From the NCBI GenBank assembly GCA_038214535.1, contig JBBQRS010000122.1, positions 1-13,462 on the forward strand: a DNA stretch of 13,462 bases. The letters run 5' to 3'. A program made the position numbers and the translations under genes. The notes under the pieces are model-generated. The model was not told where the DNA came from. It made no database searches and saw only the letters and a list, made by a program, of their open reading frames with translations. The stretch is from JBBQRS01 sp038214535 (GTDB lineage: Bacteria; Chloroflexota; Anaerolineae; CG2-30-64-16). Below, one piece after another: positions 8,178 to 13,462 of this stretch (the stretch's first letter is position 1; every line of letters begins with the position of its first letter).

Positions 8178-8215
8178 CGCACAGTGCGCCACGGCGCACC
8201 GTGGCGCACTGTGCG
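8178..8215. repeat. Perfect 17-bp intergenic hairpin (hairpin B)
   Basis: The left arm CGCACAGTGCGCCACGG (8178-8194) pairs perfectly with 8199-8215 around the 4-nt loop CGCA. It lies 25 bp upstream of the MalF-type permease start, downstream of the binding-protein gene. No U-tract follows on the transcribed minus strand, so full intrinsic termination is unlikely. It shares the AGTGCGC core with the hairpin at 4100-4139, while its outer bases differ with compensating changes in both arms. Its position between binding protein and permease recalls the malE-malF spacer, where stable palindromes protect upstream mRNA; the analogy is an inference. Confidence 0.9.
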
Positions 8216-8237
8216 GGGTCTATGTCTGTCTACCCGA

Positions 8238-8283
8238 AAACTCGTAGTTTAGCCCCTTGTGGGCGTTCGCAACGAGCACAAGG
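8238..8283. repeat. Two small imperfect hairpins after the binding-protein gene
   Basis: AAACT-CGT-AGTTT (8238-8250) forms a 5-bp stem. CCTTGTG (8255-8261) pairs with CACAAGG (8277-8283), enclosing an inner CGTT-CGC-AACG stem. Together with the strong hairpin at 8178-8215 they fill most of the 179 bp between binding-protein and permease genes. They could stabilise the 3' end of the binding-protein message or attenuate read-through. Stems this short can also occur by chance. Confidence 0.5.
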
Positions 8284-8287
8284 CCCT

Positions 8288-8313
8288 GGACTACGGAATT
8301 GGACTACGGAATT
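8288..8313. repeat. 13-bp tandem duplication
   Basis: GGACTACGGAATT occurs twice head to tail (8288-8300 and 8301-8313), a few bases past the stop of the binding-protein gene. It is an exact duplication and probably arose by replication slippage. No function is apparent. Confidence 0.85.
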
Positions 8314-8331
8314 CCCGGACAACTTCCTCGA

Positions 8332-9954
8332 CTATAGCGCGCATTCCTTGCGCCAGTCGGGGTTCTCGGTGAGGAGTTGATCGGCCGCAGCCATCATCTC
8401 GCCCTGGATCGTCTCTTGCATCGCGCTCTGTTCAATTTGCCCCGCCAGGAACTGCTGGAGGGTGTTCCACATGATGTCCACGAACTCACGGGTCAACATG
8501 CTGTCGAACGGCTCGATGCGTTCGGTGCCGAATTCGACCATCATATCCGTGTAGACGGCCAACGTCGGGTCGGCGCCTGTCGTGTCAATCACGCCCGGCG
8601 CAAAGCCGCCGTGGTCGTTGAGGAGGGCAACGTTGTTCTTCGGGGCCGTGATCCAGCGCATCCAGTCCACGGTCTCGTTGAGCACGCCGCGCTTTTCCGA
8701 TTCGGCAGCGATAGCATACTGGAAGACGCCGCCGACGCCGGCCATGGCCGGGTAGTCTTTGCCGCCGAAGGGTGAGGTCACTTCGGTGATGCGCGGGATC
8801 TTCGGGAAGATGCCCCATTCGAAGGTGATCAGCGGGTCGTTGCGGATGGGCTTGTTCATCCAGCTTCCCTGCCATGCCATCGCGGCCTGGCCCTCGGCCC
8901 ACATCCGGTAGACATCATCCGGCGGCATGGACCAGAAGCCCTCAGACCACCACTGCGACCAATCCTTGAGGATGCGCAGCATCTCGCCCCACTCTTCGTC
9001 GGTGGCGGCGTAGCGCCCGTCCTTGATGGCGTTGGCCATGACTTGCGGCGGCAGGTTCTCGCCGGGTTTCCACGTGCGGTCCACCGGGTCGGTGGTGCAC
9101 TTCATCATGCTCATCCGCTTGTCATACAGCACATCCTGGATGATGCGCGTGGTCCAGGAGCCATAGGTTTGAATGCCGCCTGCCAGGTCCATGCTGATCG
9201 AAACGGGAGTTATCCCATCATCCTTAATGGCCTTCTGCACGGTGGTGAACTCTTCGTAGGTCTCCGGGACTTTCAGGCCGAGTTTGTCGAACTCGGTCTT
9301 GTTGTAGAAGAAGCCCGTGCCGACGATGTCGCCGGTGATCATGTAGATGTGCCCGTCGGGCGCGGTGCCGCTGGCGATGACGGGGCCCTGGAAACCTTCT
9401 TTCCAGGATGGTTGGCCGTCCCAATACGGGTTGGGTTCGGCGAGGTACGGGTCGAGGTTGACGAACCAGCCCTTCTCATAGTCGCGGGCGATGTAGCCGC
9501 GCTGATACCAGACGATTTCGGGGGAGATACCGCCCGACATCTGAGTCACCAGCCACTCTTCGTAGCCGGTGACGATTTCGGGGACGAACTCGATGGTGAC
9601 GTCAGGATGGACTTCCTTGAACATCTCCGCCTGGTTCCACATCTCCTTGGGCGGATCCCAGCGGTCGGTTTCACCCTTTTCGCGCGGGGTCAGGCCCTGC
9701 GCGTAGTGCTTGATGACTTTCGCTTCCCTGGAAGGCGCGGCTGCGGCCGGGGCCTCCGTTGCGGCCGGAGCTTCCGTTGCCGCAGGGGCTTCAGCGGCGG
9801 GCGCCTCAGCAGCAGGCGCTTCGGCGGCGGGGGCTTCAGTAACCGGTGTAGCCGGGGCCGGAGCCTGGGCCTGGCAGGCGGCCAGTGCGCCGCCTGCTGA
9901 GGCGATGCCGGCTAATCTCAAAAACTCACGACGAGAAACGTGCCTGGACTTCAT
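8332..9954 (-). CDS. Sugar ABC transporter solute-binding lipoprotein, Tat-type
   Basis: This 540-residue extracytoplasmic binding protein should deliver sugar to the two permeases encoded next. The N-terminus carries a twin-arginine motif, SRREFLRL (7-14), a hydrophobic stretch, and a lipobox ending in ALAAC with lipidated Cys27. This predicts Tat export in folded form and membrane anchoring. Residues 28-75 are an Ala/Pro/Glu/Thr linker with six EAPAA units, a likely flexible tether. The mature part is a family 1 (MalE-like) fold. GFFYNKTEFDKLGL (214-227) and MWAEGQAAMAWQGSW (351-365) are characteristic, and the family-type C-terminal segment FLAGQIEQSAMQET lies at 502-515. The start at 9954 has GGAGG seven bases upstream. 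It is the first gene of the catabolic operon, 188 bp after the FtsX-type permease gene. The role is secure; a rhamnoside ligand is inferred from the linked GH78 enzyme. Confidence 0.95.
   Translation of the reverse strand: MKSRHVSRREFLRLAGIASAGGALAACQAQAPAPATPVTEAPAAEAPAAEAPAAEAPAATEAPAATEAPAAAAPSREAKVIKHYAQGLTPREKGETDRWDPPKEMWNQAEMFKEVHPDVTIEFVPEIVTGYEEWLVTQMSGGISPEIVWYQRGYIARDYEKGWFVNLDPYLAEPNPYWDGQPSWKEGFQGPVIASGTAPDGHIYMITGDIVGTGFFYNKTEFDKLGLKVPETYEEFTTVQKAIKDDGITPVSISMDLAGGIQTYGSWTTRIIQDVLYDKRMSMMKCTTDPVDRTWKPGENLPPQVMANAIKDGRYAATDEEWGEMLRILKDWSQWWSEGFWSMPPDDVYRMWAEGQAAMAWQGSWMNKPIRNDPLITFEWGIFPKIPRITEVTSPFGGKDYPAMAGVGGVFQYAIAAESEKRGVLNETVDWMRWITAPKNNVALLNDHGGFAPGVIDTTGADPTLAVYTDMMVEFGTERIEPFDSMLTREFVDIMWNTLQQFLAGQIEQSAMQETIQGEMMAAADQLLTENPDWRKECAL
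9742..9837 (-). repeat. EAPAA-coding minisatellite in the lipoprotein linker
   Basis: Residues 40-71 of the binding lipoprotein consist of six EAPAA units, four spaced every five residues and the last ones every six because of an inserted Thr. The DNA is an imperfect 15/18-bp tandem repeat with many synonymous differences. The peptide pattern is therefore kept although the DNA has diverged. It encodes the tether between the lipid anchor and the folded domain. Confidence 0.85.
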
Positions 9955-10142
9955 CTTTGATCCTCCATATCATTCACTGATTGATTGCTCGCACGATTGC
10001 GAGCCTGCGCGTATTTCTGTCTGTGTCCTTGCTCCTCCCTCCTTTCCGGGTGATTGCCTTACGACAAACCCGATGTCGCTTCTGCTGTGCTGCTATCTTC
10101 GGCTTGCCTCTCAAACTTCCGAGATGCGGTTTGGAACAGGCG
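9955..10142 (-). promoter_or_regulatory. Leader region of the sugar operon
   Basis: This 188 bp gap separates the FtsX-type permease from the binding-lipoprotein gene, both read leftward. It holds the GGAGG ribosome binding site of the lipoprotein gene, a 7-bp inverted repeat GCTCGCA-CGAT-TGCGAGC at 9987-10004, and a purine-rich tract (minus strand) near 10029-10048. I could not identify a convincing -35/-10 pair or a terminator with a U-tract. The large change in function between the two genes suggests that a promoter for the sugar operon lies here, but the sequence does not prove it. Confidence 0.4.
9987..10004. promoter_or_regulatory. Short inverted repeat upstream of the binding-protein gene
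   Basis: GCTCGCA (9987-9993) and TGCGAGC (9998-10004) are perfect inverted copies with a 4-bp spacer, centred about 42 bp before the lipoprotein start codon. The size suits an operator for a dimeric repressor controlling sugar uptake, or a small leader hairpin. It does not match a recognisable LacI-type consensus, and no regulator gene is in the window. Confidence 0.35.
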
Positions 10143-13067
10143 TCAGGTGGTTTCACCCAGCTTGACGGCCTGGAAGACGCGCATGCGTAACAAAAGCGCG
10201 GCCAGGGCAGTCAGGGCCACCACGAATAGCCCACCGAAGAGCGCCCAGATGCGATAGATGGCGGGCCAGGCGATTTGCACCTCATACGGCGGGATGCGCA
10301 CGTTTGGCCCGGAACCCACTTGCAGATACGGGATGAAGAATTCGCTGGTCCACACGCCCAGCAGCGTGCCCAGCCCCAACCCGGAGATGATCAGAAACGC
10401 CAGCTCCCAGGCGAGAAACGAGGTCATCCCGCCCGACGACAGACCGATGGCCCGTAAGATGCCCAGCTCGATGAAGCGCTGCCGGAACGAGAAGAGAGCA
10501 TACAGCAAGAAGCCCAGGACCGTCAACAGCGCCGCGGCGACGAAGCCGATGGAGAGAAAACCGAGCAACCCCTGGCGCTCGGGGCGGTCGCGTTCACCGG
10601 CCCATTCCGATGCCGCGATCTCCCACCGGTTGACCAGCGGGTTGGCCTCACGAATGCTATCCAGCACGGTCGCCGCATTGACGCCCCCGGCAAGGTTCAA
10701 CCACACTTCATAAGGGTATTGATTACCGGCCTCTTCGAACAAATAATTCAGATTGCCGACGAACAGTGGACCGTCCTGTTCGGGATACCAGGTCGGGAAC
10801 AGGTCGAAGGTTCCCACGATTTTCATTTGCAACGGGTTGCGCTGCCCGCCCGTGATGACGGTGACATTGATCCCGTCGCCCGTGCGTAAGCCATACCGGC
10901 TTGCAAAGTCGGTCGGGATGAGGACGCCGTTCGGTGTGACGGCCAGATTGTTCATCAACGTCCCCAGGCGCTGGTTTGCGAAGTCACGCCGCCAGAAGGC
11001 CGAACTCGCAAACTCCGCGCGGTCCACGCCGAGGAACGGGCCGGTGCGTAGCACGCCGCCGACTTCGGATGATCCCGCGAAACGGCCCACGCGAGTGGCC
11101 CCCGTGACGCCGGGCACCTCCAGATAGTCACCGATCGGCATGAACTCCCAGCGCGGCCCTGTGAGCTCCGTCTCCGTTTCGGTTGCGCCGGAGGCGTCCG
11201 CGCCGGTCAACCCGCCCGCCGCGCTGGTCAGATTCATGGGCGCGGCGTTCTCGCCGGACTCCACGATGCGCATATCCGCGCCTACCTGATAAAAGCTCTT
11301 GTCGTAGATGTGCGTGTCGAGCGTCTGGGCCAGCGACGCGGTGAACGCCGAGAGGCTGAGCGTCAGCACCAGCAGCACCAGCGGCGACGAGTAATAGCCC
11401 GGCGTCCGCGAGAGATAACGCGTCGCCAGCAGCGCCCCGACGTTTCCCCCCAGGCGCGAGAGCAGCCCTGCCATGGCCGACATGAAGAAAGGCAGGACGC
11501 GCAATAGCAGCAACGTGATGGCAAGGGCCGCCAGCGCGGGAACCAGCAACAGCAGGGGATTGCTGAACGGGTCCGAGCGGGCCGCTTCATTCAGCCCCGG
11601 CGCGGCAATGCTGCCCTGCGTGCGCAGCAGATAGATGCCGTAGCCTGCCGGGATCAGCAGCAATACGTCGAGCCAGGCGCGTTGCCACCAGGGCCGGGTG
11701 GCCGAACGGGCGCGATCTCGCTTATACGTCACTACTGTATGCCGGGCCGCGCCGAGCGCCGGGATGATTTGGGCGATCAGGATCAGGGCGATGGCGATCA
11801 CGCCGAGCCGCCAGATGGCCGGCGTCATGTCTACGCGCAGGTCAGAGGGGCCGGTGAAGACCAGGAAGCTCGTCGCCCGGCCAATGCTGCGGGCGATCCA
11901 CCGGCTGAGCGGCGCGGCCGCGGCCAGCGCGACCAATCCGAGGATCAACCCTTCCAACCCGACGATGCCGATGACCTGGGGCGCGGTCGCCCCCCGGCTG
12001 CGCAACACGGCGATCTCGTTCCTGCGCGTGCCGACCGACAGGCTCACCGACAGGATGACGAAACCCAGCAGCAGCCCGACAATCGGCACGCTGAAGGCAT
12101 AGAGCAGGAAGGTTAACAGTCTGCTGGAGCGCAGATACTGTTGCAGCGGGCTGACCGGCGAGAGGCCGAGCGTCGCGCCCGGCAAGAGGGCTGAGGCTCG
12201 TTGCTGCATCGTGGTGATCCGCGCCAGGATGCCCGGCACGTCACCGGTGTGGACCTGTGAGGCGTTGAGCACCAGATACCAGGCGGCCAGGTAAGCCGGC
12301 TCGCCGAGATCGGTCGCGACGCGCCCCAGGAAGGTCTCTTCCGGCACCATCAATTGCTCGCCCATCGTGGCGGGGCTGTAGAACCAGTAGGGATCTTCCG
12401 GGTCGGTCGCTCGCCAGATGCCGGTGATGCGCACCGGGATTTGCGGCTGTTTGCCGCCCTCGATGCGGCGCGCGAAGGCCACGAACTCCTCGCCAGGTTG
12501 CAGGCCCAGCTTCAGCGCCAGGTCTTCCCCGATCAACGCTTCCACCGGCTGATCGGCCGCATATCCCACGACGGATGGCAGCGCCCCCTCGACCAACGTA
12601 ACGTGGTCTTCGAAGCCGGTGAACGCGCCGAACGAGGTAAAGGTGAGCGGTTCTCGGCTGGTGGCATACGCGGCGTCTTCACCGGCGAAAAGCTGCACGT
12701 TGTCGGTGCTGAACGCGCGCATGGCGGTTTGCATCGGCAGACCCAGCTCTTGCGAGGCGGAGCGCATCAGGTAATCGTCGAGCGGCAGGACTTGTTCCCA
12801 CGTATGGGGGGTGTCCGGCCTGCCCACATAGCGAAAGAGGAAACGAAACGGGGGGAGCGTGTGCTCCGCGGCGACGCCATTCGCCGTCTCCGCCCAACCC
12901 TGATTCAAGAGTCGGTAATAGACGCCGTCGGTGTACAGCGGAATGCTCATGATCAGCGCCACGGCGCTGATCAGGCCAAGCAGGGTCGCGAGCGTCAAGC
13001 CCACCTGTGAAAATAGATGCTTGGTGGCGACGACGACGACGGCTCGGATGTGCGAAAACACGTTCAT
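10143..13067 (-). CDS. FtsX/MacB-family ABC transporter permease (10 TM, double FtsX)
   Basis: This 974-residue membrane protein has two FtsX domains. TM1 (about 22-45) is followed by a large extracytoplasmic MacB-PCD-like domain (about 46-315). Helices at about 317-345, 364-385 and 419-441 form the first FtsX unit, with RRNEIAVLRSRGA at 348-360. Extra helices lie near 466-483, 504-530 and 561-580. A second extracytoplasmic domain (about 585-830) follows, then helices at about 834-860, 883-905 and 938-961 with QRFIELGILRAIGL (863-876). This layout is that of mechanotransmission ABC systems (LolCE, MacB, bacitracin or macrolide export), which move lipids, peptides or drugs, or drive outside processes without transport. 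No ATPase lies beside it. The start at 13067 has AGAGGG nine bases upstream. A promoter overlapped by an inverted repeat precedes it. The family is certain; the substrate is unknown, and a link to the sugar operon is doubtful. Confidence 0.93.
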   Translation of the reverse strand: MNVFSHIRAVVVVATKHLFSQVGLTLATLLGLISAVALIMSIPLYTDGVYYRLLNQGWAETANGVAAEHTLPPFRFLFRYVGRPDTPHTWEQVLPLDDYLMRSASQELGLPMQTAMRAFSTDNVQLFAGEDAAYATSREPLTFTSFGAFTGFEDHVTLVEGALPSVVGYAADQPVEALIGEDLALKLGLQPGEEFVAFARRIEGGKQPQIPVRITGIWRATDPEDPYWFYSPATMGEQLMVPEETFLGRVATDLGEPAYLAAWYLVLNASQVHTGDVPGILARITTMQQRASALLPGATLGLSPVSPLQQYLRSSRLLTFLLYAFSVPIVGLLLGFVILSVSLSVGTRRNEIAVLRSRGATAPQVIGIVGLEGLILGLVALAAAAPLSRWIARSIGRATSFLVFTGPSDLRVDMTPAIWRLGVIAIALILIAQIIPALGAARHTVVTYKRDRARSATRPWWQRAWLDVLLLIPAGYGIYLLRTQGSIAAPGLNEAARSDPFSNPLLLLVPALAALAITLLLLRVLPFFMSAMAGLLSRLGGNVGALLATRYLSRTPGYYSSPLVLLVLTLSLSAFTASLAQTLDTHIYDKSFYQVGADMRIVESGENAAPMNLTSAAGGLTGADASGATETETELTGPRWEFMPIGDYLEVPGVTGATRVGRFAGSSEVGGVLRTGPFLGVDRAEFASSAFWRRDFANQRLGTLMNNLAVTPNGVLIPTDFASRYGLRTGDGINVTVITGGQRNPLQMKIVGTFDLFPTWYPEQDGPLFVGNLNYLFEEAGNQYPYEVWLNLAGGVNAATVLDSIREANPLVNRWEIAASEWAGERDRPERQGLLGFLSIGFVAAALLTVLGFLLYALFSFRQRFIELGILRAIGLSSGGMTSFLAWELAFLIISGLGLGTLLGVWTSEFFIPYLQVGSGPNVRIPPYEVQIAWPAIYRIWALFGGLFVVALTALAALLLRMRVFQAVKLGETT

Positions 13068-13124
13068 ACCGGAGCACCCTCTGGGTGCGACAATGCCGCA
13101 GAGGCAGCGTAAGGACCGGACTTG

Positions 13125-13144
13125 AATGTAAACTAATTTACATT
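13125..13144. promoter_or_regulatory. Candidate operator (8+8 bp inverted repeat)
   Basis: AATGTAAA (13125-13132) and TTTACATT (13137-13144) are perfect inverted copies around CTAA. The repeat covers the -10 box and most of the spacer of the predicted promoter, the classic place for a repressor such as a TetR-type protein. Export-type FtsX/MacB systems are often controlled this way. No regulator gene is in the window, so the family of the repressor is a guess. Confidence 0.55.
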
Positions 13145-13153
13145 TTTTTGCAA
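13125..13153 (-). promoter_or_regulatory. Sigma-70-like promoter of the FtsX-type permease gene
   Basis: On the minus strand TTGCAA (13148-13153) and TACATT (13125-13130) are separated by exactly 17 bp, close to the TTGACA-17-TATAAT consensus. The surrounding DNA is clearly AT-richer than the genes. Transcription would start near 13118 and give a leader of about 50 nt before the ATG at 13067. Prediction from sequence only. Confidence 0.6.
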
Positions 13154-13235
13154 TATCATTTCACAAAGAGTAAAGAGTTAAGAAGGGTTAACCTTTTGGA
13201 TCAGTTCTCCGTGGTCAGTAAAGGTAGTTCTTGTG

Positions 13236-13325
13236 CTGTCACCCTGAGCTGGTTAACTTCGCAAAGTTCGCGACGGTTGGCCTCCAGCGAAGGGTCTCAA
13301 CCTCGTAAACGGGAGATTCTTCGCT
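13236..13325 (+). repeat. Degenerate intergenic hairpin repeat
   Basis: CTGTCACCCTGAGC (13236-13249), AGCGAAGGGTCTC (13286-13298) and GAGATTCTTCGCT (13313-13325) resemble, from memory, a widespread intergenic repeat in which these blocks are nearly contiguous. The last two blocks form a 13-bp stem with a 14-nt loop. Two pairs are G-U if read as plus-strand RNA and would be C-A mismatches on the minus strand. The first two blocks are split by about 36 bp that includes GGTTAACTTCGC, which suggests an insertion or a nested second repeat. No U-tract follows, so it is not an intrinsic terminator. Confidence 0.55.
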
Positions 13326-13375
13326 AAATAGCTCCACAAAAGTGGTCGGGGATTGACGTCTGGGTTTAGGATGGT

Positions 13376-13405
13376 GGTAGCTCAGCTTTGTACTTGGAGG
13401 CTACC
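13376..13405 (+). promoter_or_regulatory. Inverted repeat masking the ribosome binding site of the partial ORF
   Basis: GGTAGC (13376-13381) pairs with GCTACC (13400-13405), a 6-bp stem enclosing most of the GGAGG (13396-13400) in its loop and the last base of it in the stem. Such a leader could limit translation of the plus-strand gene that starts at 13408. The stem is short and may be coincidental. Confidence 0.3.
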
Positions 13406-13407
13406 CC

Positions 13408-13462
13408 ATGCGACCCGGACGCTTCATCCAATTGGACGAGCCAGAACGCAGCGCGTTGCGGC
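13408..13462 (+). CDS. 5' end of an unidentified gene, cut by the window edge
   Basis: An ATG at 13408 has GGAGG seven bases upstream and opens a frame that stays open for 18 codons to the window end (MRPGRFIQLDEPERSALR). It is the only plus-strand start with good ribosome-binding support here and is divergent from the FtsX-type permease. The opening is loosely like N-termini of IS630-type transposases, and a repeat-rich spacer lies before it, but 18 residues are too few to identify it. It could equally be an unrelated small gene or a chance ORF. Confidence 0.4.
   Translation, partial: MRPGRFIQLDEPERSALR

Noticed and set aside
8153..8209. N-terminal extension of the MalF-type permease to the ATG at 8209
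   Set aside because: The extra codons run through the perfect hairpin and lack a ribosome binding site, whereas 8152 has AGGGAG seven bases upstream.
9043..9900. Plus-strand open frame (285 codons) opposite the binding-protein gene
   Set aside because: Its C-terminal Gly/Arg/Cys-rich repeats are simply the antisense of the EAPAA linker.
13125..13149. Plus-strand intrinsic terminator (inverted repeat followed by seven T)
   Set aside because: No plus-strand gene ends nearby and the stem is entirely AT-rich with one G-C-type pair per arm; the promoter/operator reading on the minus strand explains it better.
13007..13327. Plus-strand open frame (106 codons) across the right intergenic region
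   Set aside because: It begins antisense to the FtsX-type gene and reads through the promoter, operator and hairpin repeat; no ribosome binding site or family motif.

Overview
The window is GC-rich and reads as part of a Chloroflexota chromosome, most likely an Anaerolineae-like lineage. This is an inference from style. The solute-binding protein is a Tat-exported lipoprotein with an Ala/Pro/Glu repeat linker, the ABC permeases lack a neighbouring ATPase, a giant FtsX-type permease is present, and uroporphyrinogen-decarboxylase-like (URO-D-like) proteins sit beside a glycosidase. There is no rRNA, tRNA or core marker gene to fix the taxonomy. No rRNA, tRNA or CRISPR array was seen.

Layout: every complete gene lies on the minus strand, so transcription runs right to left. 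From 13067 to 10143 is a single large FtsX/MacB-type ABC permease. Its candidate promoter (TTGCAA, 17 bp, TACATT) carries an 8+8 bp inverted repeat over the spacer and -10 box. After a 188 bp gap comes an apparent seven-gene catabolic operon (9954 to 37): a Tat lipoprotein sugar-binding protein, two MalF/MalG-type permeases, two URO-D-like proteins, a signal-less GH78-type alpha-L-rhamnosidase, and a third URO-D-like protein. Gaps within it are short (4 to 17 bp, plus one ATGA overlap), except for 179 bp after the binding protein and 85 bp before the rhamnosidase. Each of these two gaps holds a perfect 17-18 bp hairpin with a 4-nt loop. The two hairpins share the core AGTGCGC but otherwise differ in sequence.

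The right end (13068-13407) is non-coding. It holds the promoter/operator and a degenerate hairpin repeat. A plus-strand reading frame with a good ribosome binding site begins at 13408 and runs off the window.

How the genes could work together: a rhamnose-containing glycoside is captured outside the cell by the lipoprotein and imported by the two permeases, powered by an ATPase encoded elsewhere. It is then cut in the cytoplasm by the rhamnosidase. The three URO-D-like proteins belong to the MtaA/CmuA methyltransferase side of the superfamily, not to HemE. They differ from each other in the metal-site motif (HCC, HSD, DSD), and no corrinoid protein is encoded nearby. A role in processing the aglycone or methylated sugar is plausible but unproven. 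This three-paralogue set inside a rhamnoside operon is the most promising candidate for an undescribed pathway here.
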